In this document: positions 1-5,002 of the stretch, one piece after another
Position numbering within the stretch: position 1 is the stretch's first letter
Layout of the letters: the number at the start of each line of letters is the position of its first letter
NCBI GenBank assembly: GCA_023134755.1
Contig: JAGLUM010000228.1
Coordinates: 1-5,002, forward strand
From: Fidelibacterota bacterium
GTDB lineage: Bacteria > Fidelibacterota > Fidelibacteria > Fidelibacterales > Fidelibacteraceae
Direction of reading: 5' to 3'
Length of the DNA: 5,002 bases
Translations under genes and position numbers: made by a program
Notes under the pieces: generated by a model
Database searches by the model: none
What the model saw: only the letters and a program-made list of their open reading frames with translations
Told to the model about the DNA's origin: nothing

Positions 1-1667
1 TAGCTAACGCCGGTTTCAAGGTTGTCCTTGCTGATGATAAAGCCGCTTTGGGCGGTAAACTACTTTTGCAAACCCATAAGTTTTTCGGATCTACAGCCGA
101 TTGCTATGCCGGCACACGCGGGCATGATATTGCAGCACTATTAGAAAAACAGATATACAAACACGAAAAAATTACTGTCATGAATGATGCAATGGTCGCG
201 GGGATTTACAAGGATCAAAAAGCCGGCATTTTTGTCAATAACCGGGATTATTATATCGTTGATTTTAAGGGATTAATCATTTCTGCCGGTGCCCGGGAAC
301 GTTCGTTGGTTTTTCCCGGCAATCAGCTTCCGGGTATTTATGGTGCTGGTGCGTTTCAAACGCTTGTTAATCGTGATCAGATAAGATCGTCGGATCATAT
401 TTTCATCGTTGGCAGCGGCAACGTTGGATTAATTGCTGCTTACCATGCACTACAGGCAGGTATTGTTGTCCGTGGTATCTGTGATATTCTGCCGGAACCC
501 AGCGGTTATAAAGTGCATGCAGATAAAATAAAGCGTATGGGTGTCCCAATTTATCTGCGCTATACGATCTTACATGCTGAAGGCAAAGATAAACTTGAGC
601 GGGTAACCATTGCAGAGGTGAATGAAGAGATGCAACCCATTTTGAGTACAGCAAAAACCTTTAATGTGGATACCCTGCTGATCGCAGTGGGCCTTGCTCC
701 CATTGATGAATTTTATAATATGGCCGTGTCATTTGGTTTCCCGGTGGTAAAAACCGGAGACGCCGATGAAATTGCCGAAGCATCATCTGCCATGTTCGGT
801 GGACGAATTGCCGGATTGACAATGGCGAAAAAGCTAGGAAAAGATATTGATATTGATGACAGCTTCTACGAGAACGCGGCTATTTTAAAAAGTCCTCCCG
901 GAGCTCTTTATCCTAAAAAGACCTTAACACTCAGCAAACGTTTTCAACCGGTCATCCATTGCCTGCAGGAAATCCCCTGCAATCCCTGTGTAACTGTTTG
1001 TCCCGTTAATGCCATTAAATTAAATCCGCGTCTCGGAAATATTATGGATATTCCGGAATTTGTCGGAGAATGTACCGGGTGTATGAAGTGTGTTATCATT
1101 TGTCCCGGTCTGGCTATTACTCTGGTAAAACAAATAGATAATATTAGCGCAGATGTGGTTTTACCGTATGAATTTATTCCGGATTTTAAGGTTGGAGACC
1201 ATATCCCTTTGACCGATATTGATGGAAATTATATTGAAGACGGCATTGTTCAAAAAATACGTTTTTATAAATCCAATAAAACCACCCTGATAACCTGCCG
1301 AACTGATCTGAAGCATGTACAGGATATTGCCGGAATACGCGTTCAACTTGAATCCGAAATTCAACCTGCTGCTGAAACATCTTATGCTTATCCTCCGGAT
1401 GATGCAGTCGTCTGCCGTTGTGAAATGGTAACGGTAAAAGAAATTAAAGACTTCATTAAAGAACATAATGTCCGTGATTTAAACCAGTTAAAAGTCCTGC
1501 GCGTAGGTATGGGTTCCTGTGGCGGAAAAAATTGTTCACTCTTGCTTCCGCGTATTTTCAGAGAACTGCAGATTCCTTCCGATACCCTGACGGAAAACAC
1601 ACAACGACCCTTAACGATTGAGATCCCTATGAGATCATTGATCAACGAAGATGAGAACAGAAAGTAG
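1..1667 (+). CDS. FAD/NAD(P)-dependent oxidoreductase with ferredoxin and BFD-like [2Fe-2S] domains (5'-partial), alpha subunit of a SoxA/PDH/HcnB-like dehydrogenase
   Basis: The reading frame is open from base 3, so the gene begins upstream. The TTG at 48 is an internal Leu codon in a conserved region (ALGGKLLLQTHKFFGS), not a convincing start. The first Rossmann glycine motif lies outside the window. Residues below count from base 48. A second dinucleotide-binding motif, VGSGNVG, lies near residues 122-128, and the Pyr_redox-like core ends with GGRIAGLTMAKKLG near 251-264. A ferredoxin segment follows, with C305, C311, C314, C318-P and C342, C345, C348, C352-P, enough for two [4Fe-4S] clusters. 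A small beta-rich stretch (about 380-435) comes next, then a BFD-like [2Fe-2S] domain with C456, C458, C491 and C496 (CRCEM and GSCGGKNC). Family knowledge: such proteins pair with DAO-type subunits in sarcosine oxidase, archaeal proline dehydrogenase and hydrogen cyanide synthase. The adjacent DAO gene supports that role. A cytoplasmic electron-transfer subunit is inferred; the substrate is unknown. A further N-terminal domain such as Fer2_4 may lie upstream. Confidence 0.9.
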   Translation, partial: ANAGFKVVLADDKAALGGKLLLQTHKFFGSTADCYAGTRGHDIAALLEKQIYKHEKITVMNDAMVAGIYKDQKAGIFVNNRDYYIVDFKGLIISAGARERSLVFPGNQLPGIYGAGAFQTLVNRDQIRSSDHIFIVGSGNVGLIAAYHALQAGIVVRGICDILPEPSGYKVHADKIKRMGVPIYLRYTILHAEGKDKLERVTIAEVNEEMQPILSTAKTFNVDTLLIAVGLAPIDEFYNMAVSFGFPVVKTGDADEIAEASSAMFGGRIAGLTMAKKLGKDIDIDDSFYENAAILKSPPGALYPKKTLTLSKRFQPVIHCLQEIPCNPCVTVCPVNAIKLNPRLGNIMDIPEFVGECTGCMKCVIICPGLAITLVKQIDNISADVVLPYEFIPDFKVGDHIPLTDIDGNYIEDGIVQKIRFYKSNKTTLITCRTDLKHVQDIAGIRVQLESEIQPAAETSYAYPPDDAVVCRCEMVTVKEIKDFIKEHNVRDLNQLKVLRVGMGSCGGKNCSLLLPRIFRELQIPSDTLTENTQRPLTIEIPMRSLINEDENRK

Positions 1668-1672
1668 AGGAG
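1667..1672 (+). promoter_or_regulatory. Ribosome binding site deciding the TTG start of the DAO gene
   Basis: GAGGAG ends nine bases before the TTG at 1682. Its first G is the last base of the TAG stop of the upstream gene, so termination and reinitiation share a site and translational coupling is likely. The nearby ATG at 1674 is out of frame and too close to the site, so TTG is the better start; translation from it gives a canonical flavoprotein N-terminus (KNYDVVIIGAGSVG). Confidence 0.75.
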
Positions 1673-1681
1673 CATGTTGTA

Positions 1682-2830
1682 TTGAAGAATTATGATGTTG
1701 TTATAATCGGTGCCGGCAGTGTTGGTCTTCCTATTGCATATTATATGTCCCAAAAAAATATCTCCGTGGCGGTTATTGAAAAGGAGCCGTCTGTGGGATG
1801 CGGTCAGAATCGTACCGCGATCGGCGGGATTCGGGCGACGCATTCAGACCCGGCCAAGATTGCCATCTGCCAGGAAAGTATCCGCTGTGTTTCAAATATG
1901 CATGACCATCATGGAATTGATATTCACTGGAAGCAGGGCGGTTATTTATATCCCGTCTATCAGGAGGAAGATGAAAAGATCTTAAAAGATCTGCTCCATA
2001 TTCAAAAGCAATTTCATTTACATATCGATTGGATCTCTCCTGAAGACATTTCTTTGTTGGTTCCGGGTATAAATAAAACAAATCTGCGTGGCGGAACTTT
2101 TTCACCAGAAGACGGGTCTGCATCTCCCCTGCGCACGGCAGATGCCTATTATCAGCTTGCCCGACAGCATGGAGTAACCTTCTTTTTCAATGAAAAAGTA
2201 GAAGATATTACCAGCAATGGGAAACGTATTACGGAAGTGCTAACACCCCACCATCGTTTTTCAGCCGGTTTAATCATTAATTGTGCCGGTGCACACGCCC
2301 GGAAAATTGGTCTGATAACACAGCATGACTTCCCTGTATATCCTGATTCACATGAAGCCGGCATTACGGAACCTGTGCAGCATCTTTTTGATCCGATGAT
2401 CGTGGATATGCGACCGGAAAATACATCAAAAAATTATTATTTTTACCAAAATATCGAGGGACAGGTTGTTTTTTGTATTACACCTTCTCCGATAAAGTCC
2501 GGATTTGACCGCGATAATACCTCGGAATTTTTACCCACTGTTATCCGCCGGATGATCGATATCTTTCCACGTTTCCGGCATCTCCGGGTACGGCGCACCT
2601 GGCGGGGTTTATATCCTATGACACCGGACGGATTTCCTCTGATCGGCTTTAACCGGGAACTTGAAAATAATTTCCTGGCAATTGGTATGTGCGGCCAGGG
2701 ATATATGTTGGGACCCGGTTTGGGGAAAATCCTTGCAGATACACTGATTGATCATTCCGACAAATATGATTTTATTTTAGAGCAGCTGAATCCCTACAGA
2801 TCGTTTGATACGGAAGAAACGTTGAAGTAG
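1682..2830 (+). CDS. DAO-family FAD-dependent oxidoreductase (sarcosine oxidase beta / proline dehydrogenase beta / HcnC type)
   Basis: This 382-residue protein has the usual length of SoxB-like flavoenzymes and appears complete. The N-terminal FAD-binding Rossmann motif is GAGSVG at residues 10-15, with the ribose-binding acidic residue E33 at the end of the second strand (VAVIEKE). A GGIR motif lies at 48-51, the FAD-domain strand NCAGA at 200-204, and the DAO C-terminal signature GLYPMTPDGFPLIG at 309-322, followed by MCGQGYMLGPG at 336-346, which resembles the flavin-contacting loop of the family. There is no signal peptide or membrane segment, so it is cytoplasmic, perhaps peripheral. 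It starts 14 bases after the upstream iron-sulfur flavoprotein gene and is probably its catalytic partner. Family members oxidise secondary amines, imino acids or amino acids (sarcosine, proline, hydroxyproline, glycine, opines). Nothing here identifies which, so no gene symbol is given. Less likely, it is a stand-alone oxidase. Confidence 0.9.
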   Translation: MKNYDVVIIGAGSVGLPIAYYMSQKNISVAVIEKEPSVGCGQNRTAIGGIRATHSDPAKIAICQESIRCVSNMHDHHGIDIHWKQGGYLYPVYQEEDEKILKDLLHIQKQFHLHIDWISPEDISLLVPGINKTNLRGGTFSPEDGSASPLRTADAYYQLARQHGVTFFFNEKVEDITSNGKRITEVLTPHHRFSAGLIINCAGAHARKIGLITQHDFPVYPDSHEAGITEPVQHLFDPMIVDMRPENTSKNYYFYQNIEGQVVFCITPSPIKSGFDRDNTSEFLPTVIRRMIDIFPRFRHLRVRRTWRGLYPMTPDGFPLIGFNRELENNFLAIGMCGQGYMLGPGLGKILADTLIDHSDKYDFILEQLNPYRSFDTEETLK

Positions 2831-2846
2831 GTTTAAGGTTTACCTC

Positions 2847-2864
2847 ACACAAAGTACACAAAGA
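2847..2864. repeat. 9-base tandem doublet ACACAAAGW
   Basis: ACACAAAGT is followed directly by ACACAAAGA, two copies of a 9-base unit, 17 bases after the DAO gene stop. Two copies alone would be weak, but it opens a gap that carries several other short repeats. From memory, similar ACACAAAG-rich stretches occur between genes in many environmental bacterial genomes; this was not checked. Confidence 0.5.
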
Positions 2865-2929
2865 AATGATAAAACCGGTACCGTGACGAATAATTGTTTC
2901 TCAACTTCTTAACTTTTATCTTTTCTTTA

Positions 2930-2978
2930 TCTTGTCTCTTGATTCTTGATTCCTGTCTCTTTTCTTTTATCTTTTCAT
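2930..2978. repeat. Degenerate heptamer array, TCTTGAT-like, pyrimidine-rich
   Basis: Cut into sevens from 2930, the sequence reads TCTTGTC, TCTTGAT, TCTTGAT, TCCTGTC, TCTTTTC, TTTTATC, TTTTCAT. The four G residues at 2934, 2941, 2948 and 2955 are exactly seven bases apart, which fixes the period. The array decays toward the palindrome that follows. Less regular T/C-rich sequence continues upstream to about 2895. Together they make a strongly pyrimidine-biased + strand. Confidence 0.65.
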
Positions 2979-3011
2979 CCTCCGAAGCCCCGTTTGCCGG
3001 GGCGAAGGAGG
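2979..3011. repeat. Palindromic repeat unit 1 (GC-rich hairpin)
   Basis: CCTCC (2979-2983) pairs with GGAGG (3007-3011) and GCCCCG (2987-2992) with CGGGGC (2998-3003), around a TTTGC loop. The two helices are separated by a symmetric 3x3 internal loop, GAA against GAA, which can form stacked non-canonical G-A and A-A pairs. It lies between convergent genes. No T-run follows on either strand, so it is not a canonical Rho-independent terminator, although it could slow or protect transcript ends. Its architecture matches the second palindrome 44 bases on. Confidence 0.75.
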
Positions 3012-3064
3012 GCTGTTTACTGCTTATCCACCTACGCTAAAGCTATGGTGGACAGGCTGTTTAC
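3011..3064. repeat. 10-base direct repeat GGCTGTTTAC trailing each palindrome
   Basis: GGCTGTTTAC occurs at 3011-3020 and again at 3055-3064, 44 bases apart. Each copy sits just after a palindrome, and the palindrome centres are also about 44 bases apart. The palindrome plus this tail therefore looks like one repeating unit present twice, diverged in the stem but identical in the tail. Confidence 0.6.
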
Positions 3065-3112
3065 GTTTACGGTTTATTGCTTATTGCTTACTGCTTACTT
3101 CTTACTGCCTAC
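3014..3112. repeat. Degenerate heptamer array, TGCTTAC-like, interrupted by palindrome 2
   Basis: TGTTTAC and TGCTTAT occupy 3014-3027, just before the second palindrome. After it come TGTTTAC (3058-3064), a 6-base GTTTAC, then GGTTTAT, TGCTTAT, TGCTTAC, TGCTTAC, TTCTTAC and TGCCTAC from 3071 to 3112 without a phase break. The last unit contains the complement of the trhA stop codon. The period equals that of the TCTTGAT array but the unit differs. Short tandem heptamers are known in other bacteria, notably the STRR repeats of cyanobacteria; relation to those is not implied. Confidence 0.7.
3027..3052. repeat. Palindromic repeat unit 2
   Basis: TCCACC (3027-3032) pairs with GGTGGA (3047-3052). 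A 3x3 internal loop (TAC against TAT) follows, then GC pairs with GC around a TAAA loop. On the - strand it shares the pattern TCCnCC-nnA-GC...GCGnAGGnGG with palindrome 1, including the position and size of the internal loop. The inner helix is shorter, so stability is lower. Its left arm starts on the last base of a heptamer. Confidence 0.65.
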
Positions 3113-3807
3113 AAGGCATAAAACATAATAGCAAGCCAGTGCGACACACTTCCGGCCATCACCATAAGATGCCATATTAAATGACCATATTTTACCTTTT
3201 CCATTTTAAAAAAGATGATCCCGAAAGTATAAAATGCACCCCCGAGAAAAATGAGTCCTATACCTGTTGGTCCCATATGTTTGAATAATGGAACCAGAAA
3301 AAACAACAGTAGCCAGCCCATCAGGAGATAGGATATAATAATTATAATGTTTACACCTCGTTCAAATGTATTCGGCATAAGCATTTTTAGCATAATCCCA
3401 CCGAAAGCCAATCCCCATTCAATGCCGAACATCACCCATCCCCAGTCGTGCCGTAGTACCGATAAGGCAAAAGGAGTATATGTGCCCGCTATTAAAATAT
3501 AGATAGCTATTTGATCAGCGTTGTGAAATATATCCTTCAAGCGTCCAAGCGGAAGCGCATGGGTAAAGGTGGATGAGATATATAGCATTAGCATCGAAGT
3601 TCCAAAAATGCTAAAACTAACCACATGCCATGCATCTCCTCTTTTTGCCGCAAAAATCACCAGCAAAATCAACGCAACGACTGAGAAAACAGTACCAATA
3701 CCATGTGAGACAGTATTGGCTATTTCTTCCTGCCGGGTAAATCGCGCATCGCGTTTAAAGGTGAATTTTGGGGAATCAGTGTTTGCTATAACGTTTACAT
3801 TTTTCAT
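3109..3807 (-). CDS. trhA: Hemolysin III / TrhA family PAQR-type membrane protein
   Basis: This 232-residue protein is near the usual length of the bacterial hemolysin III (YqfA/TrhA) branch of the PAQR superfamily. Seven hydrophobic segments are visible at roughly residues 37-54, 61-82, 99-117, 122-140, 152-174, 182-200 and 209-231, after a polar N-terminus. Family motifs are present: EEIANTVSHGIG (27-38), SSTFTH ending at H83, an Asp at 98 followed by IYILIAGTYTPF (102-113), and HLIWH (209-213) with H223. H83, H209 and H213 match the expected three-histidine metal site of PAQR proteins. The common DH pair in segment 3 reads DQ here (Q99). Bacterial members have been linked to membrane fluidity or stress homeostasis; the hemolysin name comes from an early heterologous assay and should not be read as a toxin call. 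The gene lies downstream of purA on the same strand, 237 bases away, probably with its own promoter. Confidence 0.92.
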   Translation of the reverse strand: MKNVNVIANTDSPKFTFKRDARFTRQEEIANTVSHGIGTVFSVVALILLVIFAAKRGDAWHVVSFSIFGTSMLMLYISSTFTHALPLGRLKDIFHNADQIAIYILIAGTYTPFALSVLRHDWGWVMFGIEWGLAFGGIMLKMLMPNTFERGVNIIIIISYLLMGWLLLFFLVPLFKHMGPTGIGLIFLGGAFYTFGIIFFKMEKVKYGHLIWHLMVMAGSVSHWLAIMFYAL

Positions 3808-3814
3808 ACTATGG

Positions 3815-3820
3815 TCCTTT
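3815..3820 (-). promoter_or_regulatory. Ribosome binding site of trhA
   Basis: On the - strand AAAGGA lies seven bases before the ATG at 3807. It fixes that ATG as the start, and the conserved EExAN...SHG motif then falls at the normal distance from the N-terminus. Confidence 0.75.
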
Positions 3821-3898
3821 CAGTTTCAGTTTGCTTGTAACCGATACTGATTTACCATGCATGCAACATGAAAATATAAGCGTTGTGAAGACGGATTT

Positions 3899-3904
3899 AT
3901 TATA
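3899..3904 (-). promoter_or_regulatory. Candidate -10 element upstream of trhA
   Basis: A perfect TATAAT hexamer on the - strand lies about 90 bases before the trhA start, inside an A+T-rich gap. No good TTGACA-like -35 box is found at 16-18 bases, and other lineages use different promoter consensus sequences, so this is a weak prediction based on the hexamer alone. Confidence 0.3.
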
Positions 3905-3964
3905 TGGTCCATCTTGCAAACAACTGCTATACGTATTTATAATATCTCTATGACAACTCACCGT

Positions 3965-3980
3965 TATCATGGAAATGATA
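3965..3980. other. Small perfect inverted repeat in the purA-trhA gap
   Basis: TATCAT and ATGATA flank a GGAA loop. The six-pair stem is A+T-rich, so it could be a dyad operator-like site or chance. It lies about 160 bases upstream of the trhA start. Confidence 0.3.
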
Positions 3981-4026
3981 TACGCATTGAACAATAAATG
4001 TCACACATACATGGAGATACACATCA

Positions 4027-4048
4027 ATAACAGAGAAAAATCTGTTAT
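4027..4048 (-). terminator. Hairpin spanning the purA stop codon, possible weak terminator
   Basis: ATAACAGA (4027-4034) and TCTGTTAT (4041-4048) are perfect 8-base complements around a six-base loop. On the - strand the TAA stop of purA lies inside the first arm. The loop is T-rich in the transcript, but no T-run follows the second arm, and the stem is A+T-rich. Termination is possible but not well supported; an mRNA 3'-end structure or chance are the alternatives. Confidence 0.35.
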
Positions 4049-5002
4049 GAAATAAAAATAGGATGCCGTTCGATTACATGATCACGGTCGGGGCCCGTGG
4101 AGACAATGCCGATGGAAACGCCAAGAAAATCTTCAACAAATTCGATGTACCGGCGACAATTTTCCGGTAAAGCATCATAATCCGTATATCCTAAAATATC
4201 TTCCTCCCATCCCGGGAGTTCCTGATATACGGGGCTTCCATTTGAGGCATAATCGACAGCAACTTTCAAGGTTTTAAAACCGGATAAACAACTTACCTTT
4301 GAAAAAACAATGTAATTAAATCCGTTGATAATGCATGATTGTTTTAATAAGGCCAGATCTAGCCAGCCGCAGCGGCGAGGGCGTCCGGTGGTAGCACCGT
4401 ATTCATTTCCATTCCGACGCAAGATTTCCCCGGTCTCATCAAATAATTCGGTTGGAAATGGACCTTCACCTACACGGGTTGTATATGATTTTACAATAGC
4501 AACCCGTTTATCAAAATTAAGGAATACACCGCTTCCGGTGTAAGCACCGCCTATGGTGGTATTGGAAGAAGTAACAAATGGATAAGTTCCGTGATCAATG
4601 TCCAAAAATGTCCCTTGAGCTCCTTCAAATAAAATTTTGCTGTTTTCCTTAACAGCCTGTGCAAGGAGTGGGCGCACGTCCTGAACAAATGGTTTTAAAC
4701 GTTCAACTGTTTTTACCAGTTCAGGAATGTCATTCCGCAGAACTTTAATTTCTTCTTTCTCAACAATTGCATAGACCTTCTCTACGAAGTCGAGATGCTC
4801 ACGGTAGGCTTCCTCAAAGCTACCGTCACATGCACGTTCCCAACGGATACCGGTTCTTTGTACCTTGTCGGTGTATGCCGGCCCAATGCCCCGTATCGTG
4901 GTTCCGATCTTTTCATTCAGAACCCGATCGAGATATTGATGAATTGGTAATACCATATGGGCTGCAGATGATACAATAAATTTATCGGGAGAAATTGTGA
5001 TG
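4045..5002 (-). CDS. purA: Adenylosuccinate synthetase (N-terminus outside window)
   Basis: PurA joins IMP and aspartate using GTP, the first committed step from IMP to AMP, in the cytoplasm. The frame stays open to the window end. The ATG at 4956 is an internal Met in a conserved stretch (SSAAHMVLPIHQYLD), so about the first hundred residues, including the GDEGKGK loop, are missing. Counting from that Met, motifs are IGTTIRGIGPAYTDK (17-31), EGAQGTFLDIDHGTYPFVTSSNTT (111-134, Gln114 and Thr129 expected to contact IMP), VGEGPFPTEL (162-171), GATTGRPRRCGWLD (187-200) and VSTGPDRDHVI (285-295). One motif is odd: the usual TKLDVL reads SKVSCL (219-224). Spacing from R194 puts K220 and S222 at E. 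coli K331 and D333, so the aspartate that reads guanine is a serine. The frame is intact around it. Identity as a PurA homologue is secure; strict GTP use is less so. Confidence 0.95.
   Translation of the reverse strand, partial: ITISPDKFIVSSAAHMVLPIHQYLDRVLNEKIGTTIRGIGPAYTDKVQRTGIRWERACDGSFEEAYREHLDFVEKVYAIVEKEEIKVLRNDIPELVKTVERLKPFVQDVRPLLAQAVKENSKILFEGAQGTFLDIDHGTYPFVTSSNTTIGGAYTGSGVFLNFDKRVAIVKSYTTRVGEGPFPTELFDETGEILRRNGNEYGATTGRPRRCGWLDLALLKQSCIINGFNYIVFSKVSCLSGFKTLKVAVDYASNGSPVYQELPGWEEDILGYTDYDALPENCRRYIEFVEDFLGVSIGIVSTGPDRDHVIERHPIFIS

Noticed and set aside
1388..1843. 151-residue - strand open frame across the junction of the two redox genes
   Set aside because: It lies antisense to two well-supported conserved coding regions, including the BFD cysteines and the FAD glycine motif.
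2876..2883. CGGTACCG perfect 8-base palindrome
   Set aside because: It is short, single and has no partner or flanking symmetry; chance is sufficient.
2979..3011. GC-rich hairpin as a Rho-independent terminator for either convergent gene
   Set aside because: No T-run follows on either strand and an internal loop splits the stem; the match to palindrome 2 explains it better as a repeat.
3024..3032. TTATCCACC, one mismatch from a DnaA box (TTATCCACA)
   Set aside because: It is explained by the junction of a TGCTTAT heptamer with the TCCACC palindrome arm; it is a single site with no A+T-rich unwinding region or dnaA/dnaN neighbour.
2930..3112. Possible CRISPR array
   Set aside because: The repeats are 7-base tandem units with no unique spacers of regular length, and no cas gene is present.
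2946..3128. 60-residue + strand open frame across the convergent gap
   Set aside because: It translates the heptamer arrays and palindromes and runs into the trhA 3' end; it shows no domain-like sequence and I see no clear ribosome binding site.
3809..3994. 61-residue - strand open frame upstream of trhA
   Set aside because: It covers the trhA ribosome binding site and leader, has no recognisable motif, and no good Shine-Dalgarno site precedes its ATG.

Overview
The window is a stretch of bacterial chromosome with moderate, slightly A+T-leaning composition. It holds four protein genes, two cut by the window edges, in a convergent layout. Shine-Dalgarno sites precede the two visible starts (GAGGAG before a TTG start, AAAGGA before an ATG start). 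The phylum cannot be fixed from these genes. The style of the intergenic repeats recalls uncultured environmental lineages, but that is only an impression.

Left half, + strand (1-2830): two tightly spaced genes form one redox unit. The first, truncated at its 5' end, is a multi-cofactor electron-transfer flavoprotein: a dinucleotide-binding oxidoreductase domain, a two-cluster ferredoxin segment and a C-terminal BFD-like [2Fe-2S] domain. The second, 14 bases later, is a DAO-family FAD oxidoreductase of the sarcosine oxidase beta / proline dehydrogenase beta / HcnC type. By analogy with those complexes, the DAO subunit probably oxidises an amine, imino acid or amino acid and the first protein carries the electrons to NAD(P) or another carrier. 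The substrate is unknown.

Middle (2831-3112): the convergent gap is almost entirely short repeats. It holds a 9-base doublet, a TCTTGAT-like heptamer array, two diverged palindromes of one architecture, and a TGCTTAC-like heptamer array that runs into the trhA stop codon. This is the most unusual non-coding structure in the window.

Right half, - strand (3109-5002): a complete hemolysin III/TrhA-type PAQR membrane protein gene lies downstream of purA (adenylosuccinate synthetase, truncated at its N-terminus by the window end). PurA has the IMP-binding and structural family motifs, but the usual TKLD guanine-recognition motif reads SKVS, so the aspartate expected to read the guanine base is a serine. 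Between the two genes (3808-4044) are a candidate promoter, small hairpins and the trhA ribosome binding site.

I see no mobile element, CRISPR array, tRNA, rRNA or defence system. The points most worth following are the composite repeat locus and the PurA substitution.
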